64,000 bases of DNA from assembly GCF_016793485.1 (NCBI RefSeq), contig NZ_JAEULZ010000005.1:25907-89906 (forward strand), in the 5' to 3' direction. The DNA is from Mesorhizobium sp. Lineage in GTDB: Bacteria; Pseudomonadota; Alphaproteobacteria; Rhizobiales; Rhizobiaceae. The position numbers and the translations under genes were made by a program. Shown here one piece after another: positions 53,156 to 61,888 of this stretch. How positions within the stretch are numbered: position 1 is the first letter of the stretch; each line of letters opens with the position of its first letter. The notes beneath the pieces are model-generated. The model was given only the letters and a program-made list of their open reading frames with translations, searched no databases and was not told the origin of the DNA.

Positions 53156-55038
53156 TCCGCCGCAATGTCCCCGACGACTTTAGGTTCCTCGGGCTTCGCT
53201 GCCGGCACCGAGTCGTCCGGCAGGAAGCCGCCGGACTGGCGTTCCCAGAGCTGTGCGTAGATGCCGCCCTTGGCCACCAGTTCCTCATGCGAGCCGTCCT
53301 CGACCACCTGACCGCCATCCATGACGACAAGCCTGTCCATCGCCGCGATGGTCGACAGCCGGTGGGCGATGGCGATCACGGTCTTGCCTTCCATCAGCCG
53401 GTAGAGGTTTTCCTGGATCGCCGCCTCCACTTCCGAATCCAGCGCCGAGGTCGCTTCGTCGAGGATAAGGATCGGCGCGTCCTTCAGCATGACGCGCGCA
53501 ATCGAGATACGCTGGCGCTGGCCACCCGACAGCTTCACGCCGCGCTCGCCGACATGCGCGTCGAAACCCTTGCGGCCCTTCGGATCGGTCAGCCCGTCGA
53601 TGAAGCCAAGCGCCTCGGCCCGCCGCGCCGCCTCGATCACCATCGCCTCGCTCGCGTCCGGCCGGCCGTAGAGGATGTTGTCGCGCACCGAGCGATGCAG
53701 CAGGGAGGTGTCCTGCGTCACCATGCCGATCTGCGCGCGCAGGCTGTCCTGCGTCACCGCGCCGATGTCCTGTCCGTCGATCAGGATGGTTCCCTTCTCG
53801 AGGTCGTAGAAGCGCAGCAGCAGGTTGACCAGCGTGGATTTGCCGGCGCCGGACCGACCGACGATGCCGACCTTCTCGCCGGGCTTGATCGTCAGCGACA
53901 GCTTCTCGATGATGCCCTTGCCCTTGCCGTAGTGGAAGCCGATGTCGCGGTACTCGATCTCGCCTTTGCTGACGACGAGTTCCTTCGCGCCGGGCCGGTC
54001 CTCGACCAGCCTCGGCATCGAGATCGAGCCGATGCCGTCCTGCACCGTGCCGATATTCTCGAACAGCGCCGACATCTCCCACATGATCCACTGCGACATG
54101 CCCCAGAGCCTGAGCACGAGGCCGATCACGACCGCCACCGCGCCGATCGACACGGCGTCGCCCAGCCACAGCCAGATCGACATCGACGCCACCGAGAACA
54201 GCAGCAGCGAGTTCATCAAATAAAGCAGACCATAGAGGCTGGTGACGAGCCGCATCGAGCGATGCACCGTTTCCAGGAACTCGCCCATTCCTTCCTTGGC
54301 GAAGCTCGCTTCGCGCCGTGCGTGAGAGAACAGCTTTACCGTCTGGATGTTGGTGTAGCTGTCGACCACGCGGCCCGTCATCATCGACCGCGCGTCGGCC
54401 TGCTCTTCCGCGACCTTCCCGAGACGCGGGATGAAGTGTCGAAGAAGGATGATGTAGGCGACGAGCCAAACAACCAATGGCGCCGCCAGCCGCCAGTCGG
54501 ACGAGCCGACGATCCACAGCATGCCGAGAAAATAGACGACGACGTAATTGAGGACGTCGATCAGCTTGATCACGCATTCGCGCACGGCAAGCGCTGTCTG
54601 CATCAGCTTGGTGGCGATTCGGCCGGCGAAGTCATCCTGGTAGAAGGTCATCGACTGCTTGAGCAGGTAGCGATGCACATCCCAGCGGATGCGCATGGGA
54701 TAGTTGCCCATCAGCGTCTGCTGGTGGACCAGCGACTGCAGCAGCGCCATCGCGGGCAGCAGGATCAGCACGACAAAGCCCATGCCGGCGAGCTTCCAGC
54801 CCTCGGTCTGCAGGAACGTCTCGCGGTTCTGGTTCGACAGCCAGTCGACGATCGATCCCAGGAAGCCGAACATCCAGACTTCCGCGACCGCGATCGCCGA
54901 GATCAGCAGCCCCGCCATCGTGATGTATGGCCACGACCCCTTTGTGTAGTGAAGGCAGAAGGCGACCAGCGTCTTGGGCGGCTCGACGGGCTCTGCTGCC
55001 GGAAACGGATCGAGGCGATTTTCAAACCAGCGAAACAT
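53152..55038 (-). CDS. ABC transporter, fused permease/ATPase (first half of a pair)
   Basis: A 628-residue half-transporter paralogous to the gene after it. It has transmembrane segments about 30-320, Walker A GRSGAGKST, signature LSGGQRQRISIAR, Walker B ILILDEATSALD and a C-terminal Pro/Glu-rich tail. The start is the ATG at 55038 (MFRWFENRLD); a TTG at 55056 is possible. Both ATPase sites appear catalytically complete, unlike heterodimers with one degenerate site. Confidence 0.9.
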   Translation of the reverse strand: MFRWFENRLDPFPAAEPVEPPKTLVAFCLHYTKGSWPYITMAGLLISAIAVAEVWMFGFLGSIVDWLSNQNRETFLQTEGWKLAGMGFVVLILLPAMALLQSLVHQQTLMGNYPMRIRWDVHRYLLKQSMTFYQDDFAGRIATKLMQTALAVRECVIKLIDVLNYVVVYFLGMLWIVGSSDWRLAAPLVVWLVAYIILLRHFIPRLGKVAEEQADARSMMTGRVVDSYTNIQTVKLFSHARREASFAKEGMGEFLETVHRSMRLVTSLYGLLYLMNSLLLFSVASMSIWLWLGDAVSIGAVAVVIGLVLRLWGMSQWIMWEMSALFENIGTVQDGIGSISMPRLVEDRPGAKELVVSKGEIEYRDIGFHYGKGKGIIEKLSLTIKPGEKVGIVGRSGAGKSTLVNLLLRFYDLEKGTILIDGQDIGAVTQDSLRAQIGMVTQDTSLLHRSVRDNILYGRPDASEAMVIEAARRAEALGFIDGLTDPKGRKGFDAHVGERGVKLSGGQRQRISIARVMLKDAPILILDEATSALDSEVEAAIQENLYRLMEGKTVIAIAHRLSTIAAMDRLVVMDGGQVVEDGSHEELVAKGGIYAQLWERQSGGFLPDDSVPAAKPEEPKVVGDIAAE

Positions 55039-55086
55039 GCGAATTTCGTCTTTCAAATGCTTGTGTCGTATGGGCCGGACCGCTTT

Positions 55087-55503
55087 TCAGGCGGCCCGGC
55101 TGCCGTTCAATCTGGCACCGTTCAGCTTCGGCTTTTCGGCTACGGAAGCGCCCGACTCGGCTTCGACCAGCCATACATAGGGCTTGCGTACGGTTTCGCC
55201 GAGTGCCGGATCGACCCGGGCGCTTGCGCCAGGCTCTTTCGGGCCGGATCGCCCGCGCCGAAACAGCCCGCGCAAAAGCCGCGCGATCAGGCCCGGCCTA
55301 TCCACCCGGACGACCTGCGAGAGGTCGACATCGGGCAACTGGCCGCGATGCGGCCGGAAGGTCGGGCGTTCAGCCTCGCGCCGCTGGCCGAGCGCCAGCG
55401 CCCAGGCATTCAGGCGCGCATCGTCGAGCCTTATCGGCCTCTCGGCCTCGAACAGTCGTGTTGTGTACGGATCACGCCGTACGCGCTTGAAACGGAAAAA
55501 CAT
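55087..55503 (-). CDS. Small basic protein upstream of the ABC pair, unknown function
   Basis: A 138-residue Arg-rich soluble protein with MFFRFKRVRRDPYTTRLFEA start and a hydrophobic patch at about 70-82 (GLIARLLRGLFRR). I do not recognise the family. AGGGA lies nine bases before the ATG, and the gene is collinear with the transporter genes 48 bp downstream. Confidence 0.6.
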   Translation of the reverse strand: MFFRFKRVRRDPYTTRLFEAERPIRLDDARLNAWALALGQRREAERPTFRPHRGQLPDVDLSQVVRVDRPGLIARLLRGLFRRGRSGPKEPGASARVDPALGETVRKPYVWLVEAESGASVAEKPKLNGARLNGSRAA

Positions 55504-55797
55504 CGCGAGAATCCCTGGAGAACCGGAAGGTCCGGCGGAAATCGCGATCGGCTTTTGGAGAGTGTCTTAAAGCGTCGAACCGATTCCGCCCTTAGGCGAA
55601 ACCCCATCGGGTGGGGCGGTGGATATCTACGGTCATCATGAATTCCATATCCGCCTCCGCTGGTTCGAGTTGCTGTTCAGGTTGACAGGGCTGCGGCTAT
55701 AGTCGCATTCCGCTGCGAAAGCCACCGTCAATGCCCTGGGAGCAGCCGCTCTGCTGACAACTGTGGCCATCCTGCAACGCACAGCCGGAGGCGCATC

Positions 55798-56253
55798 CTG
55801 GCATCCTTCCGCATCGCCCTCTACCAGCCCGACATCGCCGGCAACACGGGCACGATCCTGCGCATGGCGGCCTGCCTTGGCGTCGGCGTCGATATCATCG
55901 AGCCAGCCGGCTTCGACCTTTCCGACCGCAACCTGAAGCGCGCCGGCATGGATTATCTGGAGATGGCTGCGCTCACCCGGCACGTCGACTTCCAACGTTT
56001 CGAGGAGTGGCGGCGCGCCGGGAAGCGCCGCCTTTTGTTGCTTTCGACCAAGGCCACCCTTCCCTACACCGACTTCAGCTACGGGGACGGCGACATCCTG
56101 CTGTTTGGGCGAGAGTCGGCCGGCGTGCCCGATCATGTTCACGAACTGGCGGATGCGCGCCTGCTGATCCCCATGCCCGGCGGCGGGCGCAGCCTCAACC
56201 TCGCACTTGCCGCCGCAATGGTCGCCGGCGAGGCTATGCGGCAGTTGGGCTAG
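55798..56253 (+). CDS. trmL: tRNA (cytidine34-2'-O)-methyltransferase, CTG start
   Basis: A SPOUT methyltransferase of 151 residues that 2'-O-methylates the wobble base of tRNA-Leu isoacceptors. Conserved blocks: ALYQPDIAGNTGTILR at the very N-terminus, FGRESAGVP and IPMPGGGRSLNLALAAAM (knot). The first ATG (55864) would remove the N-terminal block. The CTG at 55798 restores the normal length and has GGAGG six bases upstream; no ATG, GTG or TTG is in frame between. Confidence 0.88.
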   Translation: MASFRIALYQPDIAGNTGTILRMAACLGVGVDIIEPAGFDLSDRNLKRAGMDYLEMAALTRHVDFQRFEEWRRAGKRRLLLLSTKATLPYTDFSYGDGDILLFGRESAGVPDHVHELADARLLIPMPGGGRSLNLALAAAMVAGEAMRQLG

Positions 56254-56285
56254 CCTTGGAAATCAGCAATCCGTGAAGGCGCACA

Positions 56286-56990
56286 TCAAGGCGATGGCAC
56301 GGCGGGCGCTGGTGGCTGGTTCGACCCGGCGCCCTCCATGATCATTCTTTGGGCAGCTGAGCCACTCTTTTTCTCGAACAGCGATCCCCCTTCCTCCGCA
56401 GGCAGCGTCAGGAAAGGATCGGGCTGACGCCTTGCCAAGGGGTCCACCGCCGTACCCGGTATGGACGGAGCGATTTCCGACTGCCCGGAAGCCTCCGTAT
56501 CGAAGAAATACTCGTAGGCGATGATGCCGGCCCCGAGAAAAACGCCGACCTTTGGCGCGTGCCTTATGGCAGGCAGAGCCGACAGCCGCCTCGTCACTGG
56601 CGCCAGCGACCTTATGCGCGCGGCGGAAACGTCGTTGCCGAGGATAGGACTAAGCCTTCGTATGAGGTCGGTGTCGGTGACCAGATTGGAATTGATGCCG
56701 CCGAGCCCCTTGTGCGCCCTCCAGGAACCATAGGCGATGCCGCCGCCCGAAAGCTCGTTGCCAAGGCCTTGCGTCAGCCGGCTGCATGGCCCCGAATAGG
56801 TTTCGTTGAGGATGCCGCAGGCGCCGTCCAGCAGGCCGGTGGAACGACCGAGACTGGTGGCGTCCGGGGTCGTCGGCGACGGAGCAACCTGGGGCGTCGC
56901 GGAAACGACCGGGTCCTCGGCCGTTGCCGTCGAAACGACGACAAACGACACCAGCAAGCCCGTCGCAATTGATCCTGCACGGCTTTTCAT
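56286..56990 (-). CDS. Secreted protein of unknown function
   Basis: A 234-residue precursor with signal peptide (about 1-24, ATA-ED). The mature protein has a Pro/Thr-rich start, two Cys (58 and 69) in a possible disulfide, a hydrophobic stretch (VGVFLGAGIIAYEYFFD, about 148-164) and a low-complexity Pro/Ser end. No family recognised. The ribosome site is weak, but codon use matches the neighbours. Confidence 0.6.
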   Translation of the reverse strand: MKSRAGSIATGLLVSFVVVSTATAEDPVVSATPQVAPSPTTPDATSLGRSTGLLDGACGILNETYSGPCSRLTQGLGNELSGGGIAYGSWRAHKGLGGINSNLVTDTDLIRRLSPILGNDVSAARIRSLAPVTRRLSALPAIRHAPKVGVFLGAGIIAYEYFFDTEASGQSEIAPSIPGTAVDPLARRQPDPFLTLPAEEGGSLFEKKSGSAAQRMIMEGAGSNQPPAPAVPSP

Positions 56991-57067
56991 ACGGCAACCG
57001 CCGAAAAAGGGCGTATCTCGGCCAGTTTAGCCTCTCGCCCGGTCAAATCAAGCAGAGGTGGAGCCAG

Positions 57068-57325
57068 TTAGTCCGCCGCCGGCAGCCTGCGGATGGTGAA
57101 TTCGATGACGTCGCCGGGCCGCTCGAACCAGCTTTCGATCTCGGTCCAGTAGGCCTGCCTGGGCCAGCGGTCGAACCATTCCTGCGCCTTGGTCCGGGCG
57201 TCGAGGCGCGGCAGCACGTAGGTCTCGCGCAGGAACCCGTCGCGCGGCATGCGTTCGCGCTCCGCGCGCGACCTTTCCAGCCGCTTTTTCAGGCCATCCA
57301 GCGGTGGTCTTGCCGGCGTACGCAT
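57068..57325 (-). CDS. Small conserved protein beside hemF, unknown function
   Basis: An 85-residue protein rich in Arg with [25 protein letters not shown] and [20 protein letters not shown] (in pieces). AAGGAG is eight bases before the ATG at 57325, a strong site; an upstream in-frame ATG lacks one. Divergent from hemF. Function unknown. Confidence 0.68.
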   Translation of the reverse strand: MRTPARPPLDGLKKRLERSRAERERMPRDGFLRETYVLPRLDARTKAQEWFDRWPRQAYWTEIESWFERPGDVIEFTIRRLPAAD

Positions 57326-57411
57326 GCACGGACTCCTTGACCCTTCCGGCAAAGAGACTAGGGAAACCCCACGAAATTACGAGTCATTTGTCGAAAGCGC
57401 CTTTGCAGACC

Positions 57412-58338
57412 ATGGAACGTCCCGAAATCCCGGCCGGCCTGCCCGCCGACATCGAGGAACGCAAGCAGCGGGCCCGCGCCTGGTTCGAGGCGCTGCGAGA
57501 CACGATCTGCGCCGGCTTTGAAAAGATCGAGGACGACGTTTCCGGCCCGCACGCCGACCGCGCCCCCGGCCGTTTCGAGCGCACGCCCTGGCTGCGCGAC
57601 GAGGGCCCGAATGGGGAAAACGGCGGCGGCGGCACGATGTCGATGCTTCATGGCCGCGTCTTCGAGAAAGCGGGCGTCCATACCTCGACCGTCCACGGCG
57701 AGTTCTCGCCGGAGTTCCGCAAGCAGATTCCGGGTGCCGAGGAAGACCCTCGCTTCTGGGCGTCGGGAATCTCGCTCATCGTCCACCCCTGGAACCCGAA
57801 CGTGCCCGCCGTCCACATGAACACCCGCATGGTGGTCACATCGCGCTGGTGGTTCGGCGGCGGCGCGGACCTGACGCCGGTGCTCGACATCAGGCGAGTC
57901 CAGACCGACCCCGACGCGGCCGCCTTCCACGCCGCCATGCGCGAGAGCTGTGAGCGCCATCCCGAGGTCGCTGACTATCCGCGCCTGAAGAAGTGGTGCG
58001 ACGAGTATTTCTTCCTGCCCCACCGCAACGAGCCGCGCGGCATCGGCGGGACATTCTTCGACTGGCAGCATTCGCCCGACGAGAAAGGCGGCTGGGAGGC
58101 CGATTTCGCCTTTGTGCAGGATGTCGGCCGATCCTTTCTGGAGATTTACGACAGGCTCGTGCGCCGCAATTTCAACGTTCCGTGGACCGACGCCGACCGC
58201 GAGGAACAACTCGTGCGCCGCGGTCGCTACGCCGAGTTCAACCTGCTTCATGACCGCGGCACCATCTTCGGCCTGAAGACCGGCGGCAACGTGATATCGA
58301 TCCTCTCCAGCCTGCCACCGACGGTGAAATGGCCCTGA
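57412..58338 (+). CDS. hemF: Oxygen-dependent coproporphyrinogen III oxidase
   Basis: A 308-residue enzyme of haem synthesis that converts coproporphyrinogen III to protoporphyrinogen IX using oxygen. Landmarks: [24 protein letters not shown] and VHMNTRM, the [10 protein letters not shown] motif and GGTFFDW near the C-terminus (longer stretches split). Full family length. The start at 57412 opens MERPEIPAG; no strong ribosome site is seen. Confidence 0.96.
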   Translation: MERPEIPAGLPADIEERKQRARAWFEALRDTICAGFEKIEDDVSGPHADRAPGRFERTPWLRDEGPNGENGGGGTMSMLHGRVFEKAGVHTSTVHGEFSPEFRKQIPGAEEDPRFWASGISLIVHPWNPNVPAVHMNTRMVVTSRWWFGGGADLTPVLDIRRVQTDPDAAAFHAAMRESCERHPEVADYPRLKKWCDEYFFLPHRNEPRGIGGTFFDWQHSPDEKGGWEADFAFVQDVGRSFLEIYDRLVRRNFNVPWTDADREEQLVRRGRYAEFNLLHDRGTIFGLKTGGNVISILSSLPPTVKWP

Positions 58339-58617
58339 GACGCGGGGGCGTTGCGGCTGCGTCATCTCGCCGCAAACAGCCTTTGCCACGGTCGGGGCAA
58401 AATCGCGTCAACCCGCGCTTGATTGTGTCGCCTGCGCCGCCGAGGACTTTCTTTTTCGTCTAATGGCTTGCCCCGCTGAGGGGTCTATTTCTGTCGGCGG
58501 GCCGGAACACGCCGGCGGCTTCATCCCCAGGTGAGCCGCGACACGACGCGTCCAGACGGTCCGGATTATGCGGGACGGATAAACATGATCCCTCCCGCCA
58601 ATTCAGGAGAGCCTGCC

Positions 58618-58881
58618 ATGCGCAAGCTTCTTGTACCGGCAGCGGCCGCTGCCTTTCTCGCCACCTCAGCCCTCACCTTTGCCGCCACCGAGCAGCACAC
58701 GACGGGTACGGTCAAGTCATACGATTCCAAGGCTCAGTCGCTGACCCTGGCGGATGGCTCGGTCTACATGCTGCCCAAGACATTCAAGGATCCGGGCCTG
58801 AAAGCCGGTGAGAAGGTGTCGATCAACTGGGAAATGAAGGGGTCGACCAAGGCCGCCGACCAGGTGATGATCACCAAGTAA
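58618..58881 (+). CDS. DUF1344 family secreted protein
   Basis: An 87-residue precursor: signal peptide (about 1-22, TFA-AT), then the small DUF1344 domain (TTGTVKSYDSKAQSLTLADG). The family is common in Rhizobiales and resembles small OB-like periplasmic proteins of unknown role. AGGAG precedes the ATG. The 279 bp before it, after hemF, hold no gene that I can support. A terminator follows. Confidence 0.85.
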   Translation: MRKLLVPAAAAAFLATSALTFAATEQHTTGTVKSYDSKAQSLTLADGSVYMLPKTFKDPGLKAGEKVSINWEMKGSTKAADQVMITK

Positions 58882-58895
58882 CCGCGTTCCCGGAG

Positions 58896-58931
58896 GACGG
58901 CGGGATCGGCGTGGTCCTGCCGTCTTTCTTT
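58896..58931 (+). terminator. Terminator of the DUF1344 gene
   Basis: A 10-bp stem with one G-U pair (GACGGCGGGA 58896-58905 with TCCTGCCGTC 58915-58924) is followed by TTTCTTT. Confidence 0.75.
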
Positions 58932-59017
58932 GTGAGAGACGACGCAACCTTTCGCCTTCTTTTCATGTTATCCTCCCGCTCCTGGCAACGACAAGAAACC
59001 TGAAAAAGGAGGAAGCG

Positions 59018-59203
59018 ATGAAGGAATTCCATTGCGGCTCGCTGGTGCCCGGTTGCGACTGGCACACGCGCCATGAGGAAGAAGCCGAAATCATCCGCCG
59101 CGCCGCCGAGCACATGCGCCAGACCCACGGCGAGACGGTCATCCGCGAGACGATGGTCGAAGCCATTCGCTCGCGCATCGAGAAGGTCCGCAACGCGGCC
59201 TGA
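59018..59203 (+). CDS. DUF1059 family small protein
   Basis: A 61-residue protein with Cys6, Cys13 and two His in the family pattern (EFHCGSLVPGCDWHTR, then HMRQTHG), suggesting a small metal-binding fold. Preceded by AAAAAGGAGG. Its stop abuts that of the CCA-adding enzyme on the other strand. Function unknown. Confidence 0.84.
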   Translation: MKEFHCGSLVPGCDWHTRHEEEAEIIRRAAEHMRQTHGETVIRETMVEAIRSRIEKVRNAA

Positions 59204-60469
59204 CTAACTGCCTGAAACGTAGGCTGCGGCGCGTTCCAGGAGCGCGTCGCTGTCGAGCCCGAAGTCGGCCTCGATCCACTCCTCCTCCAGCCGCTTCAAC
59301 AGCTTGCCCATCTCCGGACCGGGCTGAACGCCGATCTTCTGCATATCCGCGCCCTTGAGCGGGAATTTCGGCGTTTCCCGGTTCTGCGCGAATTTCAGCA
59401 GCCGCGCATAGCCGCCCGCCTCCACCAGCGCCTCGTTTTCGGTGATCGCCCGTGCACGCGCTCCGGCAAGCGCCAGCTTAAGCCGGTCGAGCAGAGGCTG
59501 CCGGCCTTCCCGATAGAGCCGCTTGGCCAGTTCGCTTTCCGTGGCTTTCGGACCGATCGGCGGCGCCATCGCCCAACCCTTCAGCCGGTCGGCGTCCGCG
59601 TTGGAAAGCTTCAGCCGCTCTGCCATCGCCGCCATGCGCGCGGGGTCCGGCGGCACGATCGCCTCCAGTCTCAGCAGCGGTTCAACCGTCCAGCCGAGAT
59701 CGCCTTCGGCCTTGACCAGCCCGTGGATGGCGTCGATGCCCCACTTTTCGCTTTCGGGCAGTGCCTTGGTCAGCACACCGGCCTGCCGCATCCACAGGAG
59801 CGCGCGCGACGGATCGGGCGCCGAAAGCAGCTTGCCGACCTCGGCCCAGACACGCTCGGCCGACAGCCGGCCCAGCCCGTCCTTGAGGCGCGCGCTGGCC
59901 TTCAGCCCCTCGGCGTCAGGCCGGCCCTTTCCGTACCATGCGAAGAAGCGGAAAAAGCGCAGGATGCGCAGATAGTCTTCGCGGATGCGCGCTTCGGCAT
60001 CGCCGATGAATCGCAGCGTGCGGCTGTCGAGGTCGGCAAGCCCGCCGACCAGGTCGATCACGCTACCATCGGCGCCAGCATAGAGCGCGTTGATGGTGAA
60101 GTCCCGCCGCTCGGCATCCGCCTTCCAGTCTCGTCCGAACGCGACCTTCGCCCGCCTTCCGTCCGTCTCGACATCGGCGCGCAAGGTCGTCACTTCGTAA
60201 CCGACGCCATGCGCGATGACGGTCACGGTGCCGTGCTCGATGCCCGTCGGCACGACTTTGAACCCCGCAGCCTCGGCGCGGCGCATTGTTTCCTCCGGCA
60301 GACAGGTCGTCGCGATATCCACATCGGCAACCGCCTCGCCCAGCAGCGCGTTGCGCACCGCGCCGCCCGCAACGCGCGCCTCTTCGCCGTCGGCATTCAG
60401 GACGCGCAGCAGCTTCTGCAGCCCGGCATCTTCCAGCCACTCGGTACCTGCCACCGTCACTTCGCTCAC
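59204..60469 (-). CDS. CCA tRNA nucleotidyltransferase / poly(A) polymerase family
   Basis: A 421-residue class II nucleotidyltransferase with GGAVRNALLGEAVADVDIATT (in pieces; catalytic Asp pair at about 49-51), RRDFTINALYAG and EDYLRILRFFRFFAWYG. It adds or repairs the tRNA CCA end; poly(A) polymerase activity cannot be excluded. Start GTG overlaps the NUDIX stop (GTGA). Last gene of a three-gene operon. Confidence 0.92.
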   Translation of the reverse strand: MSEVTVAGTEWLEDAGLQKLLRVLNADGEEARVAGGAVRNALLGEAVADVDIATTCLPEETMRRAEAAGFKVVPTGIEHGTVTVIAHGVGYEVTTLRADVETDGRRAKVAFGRDWKADAERRDFTINALYAGADGSVIDLVGGLADLDSRTLRFIGDAEARIREDYLRILRFFRFFAWYGKGRPDAEGLKASARLKDGLGRLSAERVWAEVGKLLSAPDPSRALLWMRQAGVLTKALPESEKWGIDAIHGLVKAEGDLGWTVEPLLRLEAIVPPDPARMAAMAERLKLSNADADRLKGWAMAPPIGPKATESELAKRLYREGRQPLLDRLKLALAGARARAITENEALVEAGGYARLLKFAQNRETPKFPLKGADMQKIGVQPGPEMGKLLKRLEEEWIEADFGLDSDALLERAAAYVSGS

Positions 60470-61101
60470 AGGTAGAGCCTTTCATACAGGGTACGGATGA
60501 TCCCGGCCGTCACGCCCCAGATGCGCTGTTCGCCATAGGGCATGTCGTAATAGGTCCAAAGCTGTTGATTGAACTCGCGGCTCTGTCTGGAGTGGTTGAT
60601 CGGGTCCATCAGGAACCGCAAAGGAACCTCGAAAGCCGTGTCCACCTCATGTCGATTGATCGTCAGGTGAAAACCAGGACGCACGATGGAGAGCACGGGC
60701 GCGATCCGGTAGCCGCTCCCCGAAATATAGTCCGGCATCCGCCCCAGAATTTCGACATGGACGGGGTCGAGGCCAATTTCCTCCTGTGCCTCCCGCAGCG
60801 CCGTCGCCTCCGGCGATGCGTCCGTCGGATCGATACGTCCTCCCGGAAAAGCCACCTGCCCCTTGTGGTCCGACAGCGTCTCCGCCCGCTTCGTCAGGAT
60901 GACGCTCGCCTCCTCTCCGTGATCCACGATCGGGATCAGCACGGCCGCGTCGCGCAGCACACGCTGCCCGGCGACGCGTGGATGGCCCGGATTGAAGCTG
61001 TGGTCGCCATAGTCGAAATTTTCGTGCGGTCCGCGGTCAACCGTGGCGCGCCGACGGAAATCTTCCGCCGAGAACAACGCTATCCCGGTGTCCGCGATCA
61101 T
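60466..61101 (-). CDS. CoA pyrophosphatase (NUDIX hydrolase)
   Basis: A 211-residue NUDIX protein. The Nudix box GGRIDPTDASPEATALREAQEEIGL (in pieces, about 86-110) is complete and the preceding LTKRAETLSDHKGQVAFPGG matches the CoA-pyrophosphatase pattern (UPF0035). It probably hydrolyses CoA or its derivatives. Overlaps both neighbours by four bases. Confidence 0.9.
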   Translation of the reverse strand: MIADTGIALFSAEDFRRRATVDRGPHENFDYGDHSFNPGHPRVAGQRVLRDAAVLIPIVDHGEEASVILTKRAETLSDHKGQVAFPGGRIDPTDASPEATALREAQEEIGLDPVHVEILGRMPDYISGSGYRIAPVLSIVRPGFHLTINRHEVDTAFEVPLRFLMDPINHSRQSREFNQQLWTYYDMPYGEQRIWGVTAGIIRTLYERLYL

Positions 61102-61727
61102 GCGCTCAGCCGCTCCAGCCTGTCGGCGGGCATGATCGGAAAGGTTACCCCCTTCGAGCGCACGGCGAACATCGTCTTGCCCGCGACTTCGATCTCCTCG
61201 CCGTGTTCGACCAGTTCGTACATCACCGGCCGCGCCACCAGCGCCTCGAGCCGGCCGCGCACCATCACATAGGGCTTCAGCCCGCCGGTCTCGTCCTCGT
61301 CGATGAAGCGCAGCGGATTCGCGGGTCCAGCCTCCACGACATCGCCCACATTCGTACGGAAAGTGATGACCTGCGCGTCACCTTCGCCAGACACGTTCAT
61401 CTCGACCGCCAAGAAGGGCGCATCGACAACCCTTATCCCCACCTTCTCGACCGGCGTCACCAGATAGGTCTTGCCGTCGGCGTCTTTCCGCAGCACCGTG
61501 GAAAAGAGTTGAACGAGCGGCATCCTCCCGATCGGCGTGCCTAGATAAAACCAGGTTCCGTCTGCCTTGATCTCCATGTCGAGGTCGCCGCAGAAGTCCG
61601 GGTTCCACTTGTCGACCGGCGGCAGACCTTTGCCCGCGCGGGTCGCACGCGAGATCAGGGCCGTCAACCCGGCGGGGTCCTTGGCGGCGGCCAGACTGTC
61701 CTCGGTAGAATTGTTGTGATCTGCCAT
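61098..61727 (-). CDS. DUF1285 family protein
   Basis: About 209 residues from the ATG at 61727 (a start at 61766 is also possible; neither has a clear ribosome site). Contains the DUF1285 core: PPVDKWNPDFCGDLDMEI, GTPIGRMPLVQLFSTVLR and RFIDEDETGGLKPYVMVRG. Conserved in Rhizobiales as the first gene before NUDIX and CCA transferase; function unknown. The gene is divergent from moxR. Confidence 0.83.
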   Translation of the reverse strand: MADHNNSTEDSLAAAKDPAGLTALISRATRAGKGLPPVDKWNPDFCGDLDMEIKADGTWFYLGTPIGRMPLVQLFSTVLRKDADGKTYLVTPVEKVGIRVVDAPFLAVEMNVSGEGDAQVITFRTNVGDVVEAGPANPLRFIDEDETGGLKPYVMVRGRLEALVARPVMYELVEHGEEIEVAGKTMFAVRSKGVTFPIMPADRLERLSA

Positions 61728-61888
61728 GGTCACGAAATAGTCACTGTTGCATCGCTTGTCAGCCATATGTTCTGATTTAACTTCAGCCTTACATACCGCA
61801 AATTGTCCGGTTACGGATCAGCTTGCGGGGACTGCCGGGAGGAACGCAACCGGGAGGACAATAGGGCCCCGCCCCTCAGGAGTTCCGT

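Noticed and set aside
51089-53260. 723-codon open frame antisense to an ABC transporter gene
   Set aside because: The minus-strand ABC gene has complete motifs. The antisense frame stays open because of GC-rich codon bias, has no ribosome site and gives an Arg/His/Asp-rich protein of no known kind.
53095-55641. 848-codon open frame antisense to the partner ABC gene
   Set aside because: Same reason: a by-product of third-position GC bias across a well-supported gene on the other strand.
55864-56253. trmL starting at the first ATG
   Set aside because: This start removes the conserved ALYQPDIAGNTG block, and has no ribosome site.
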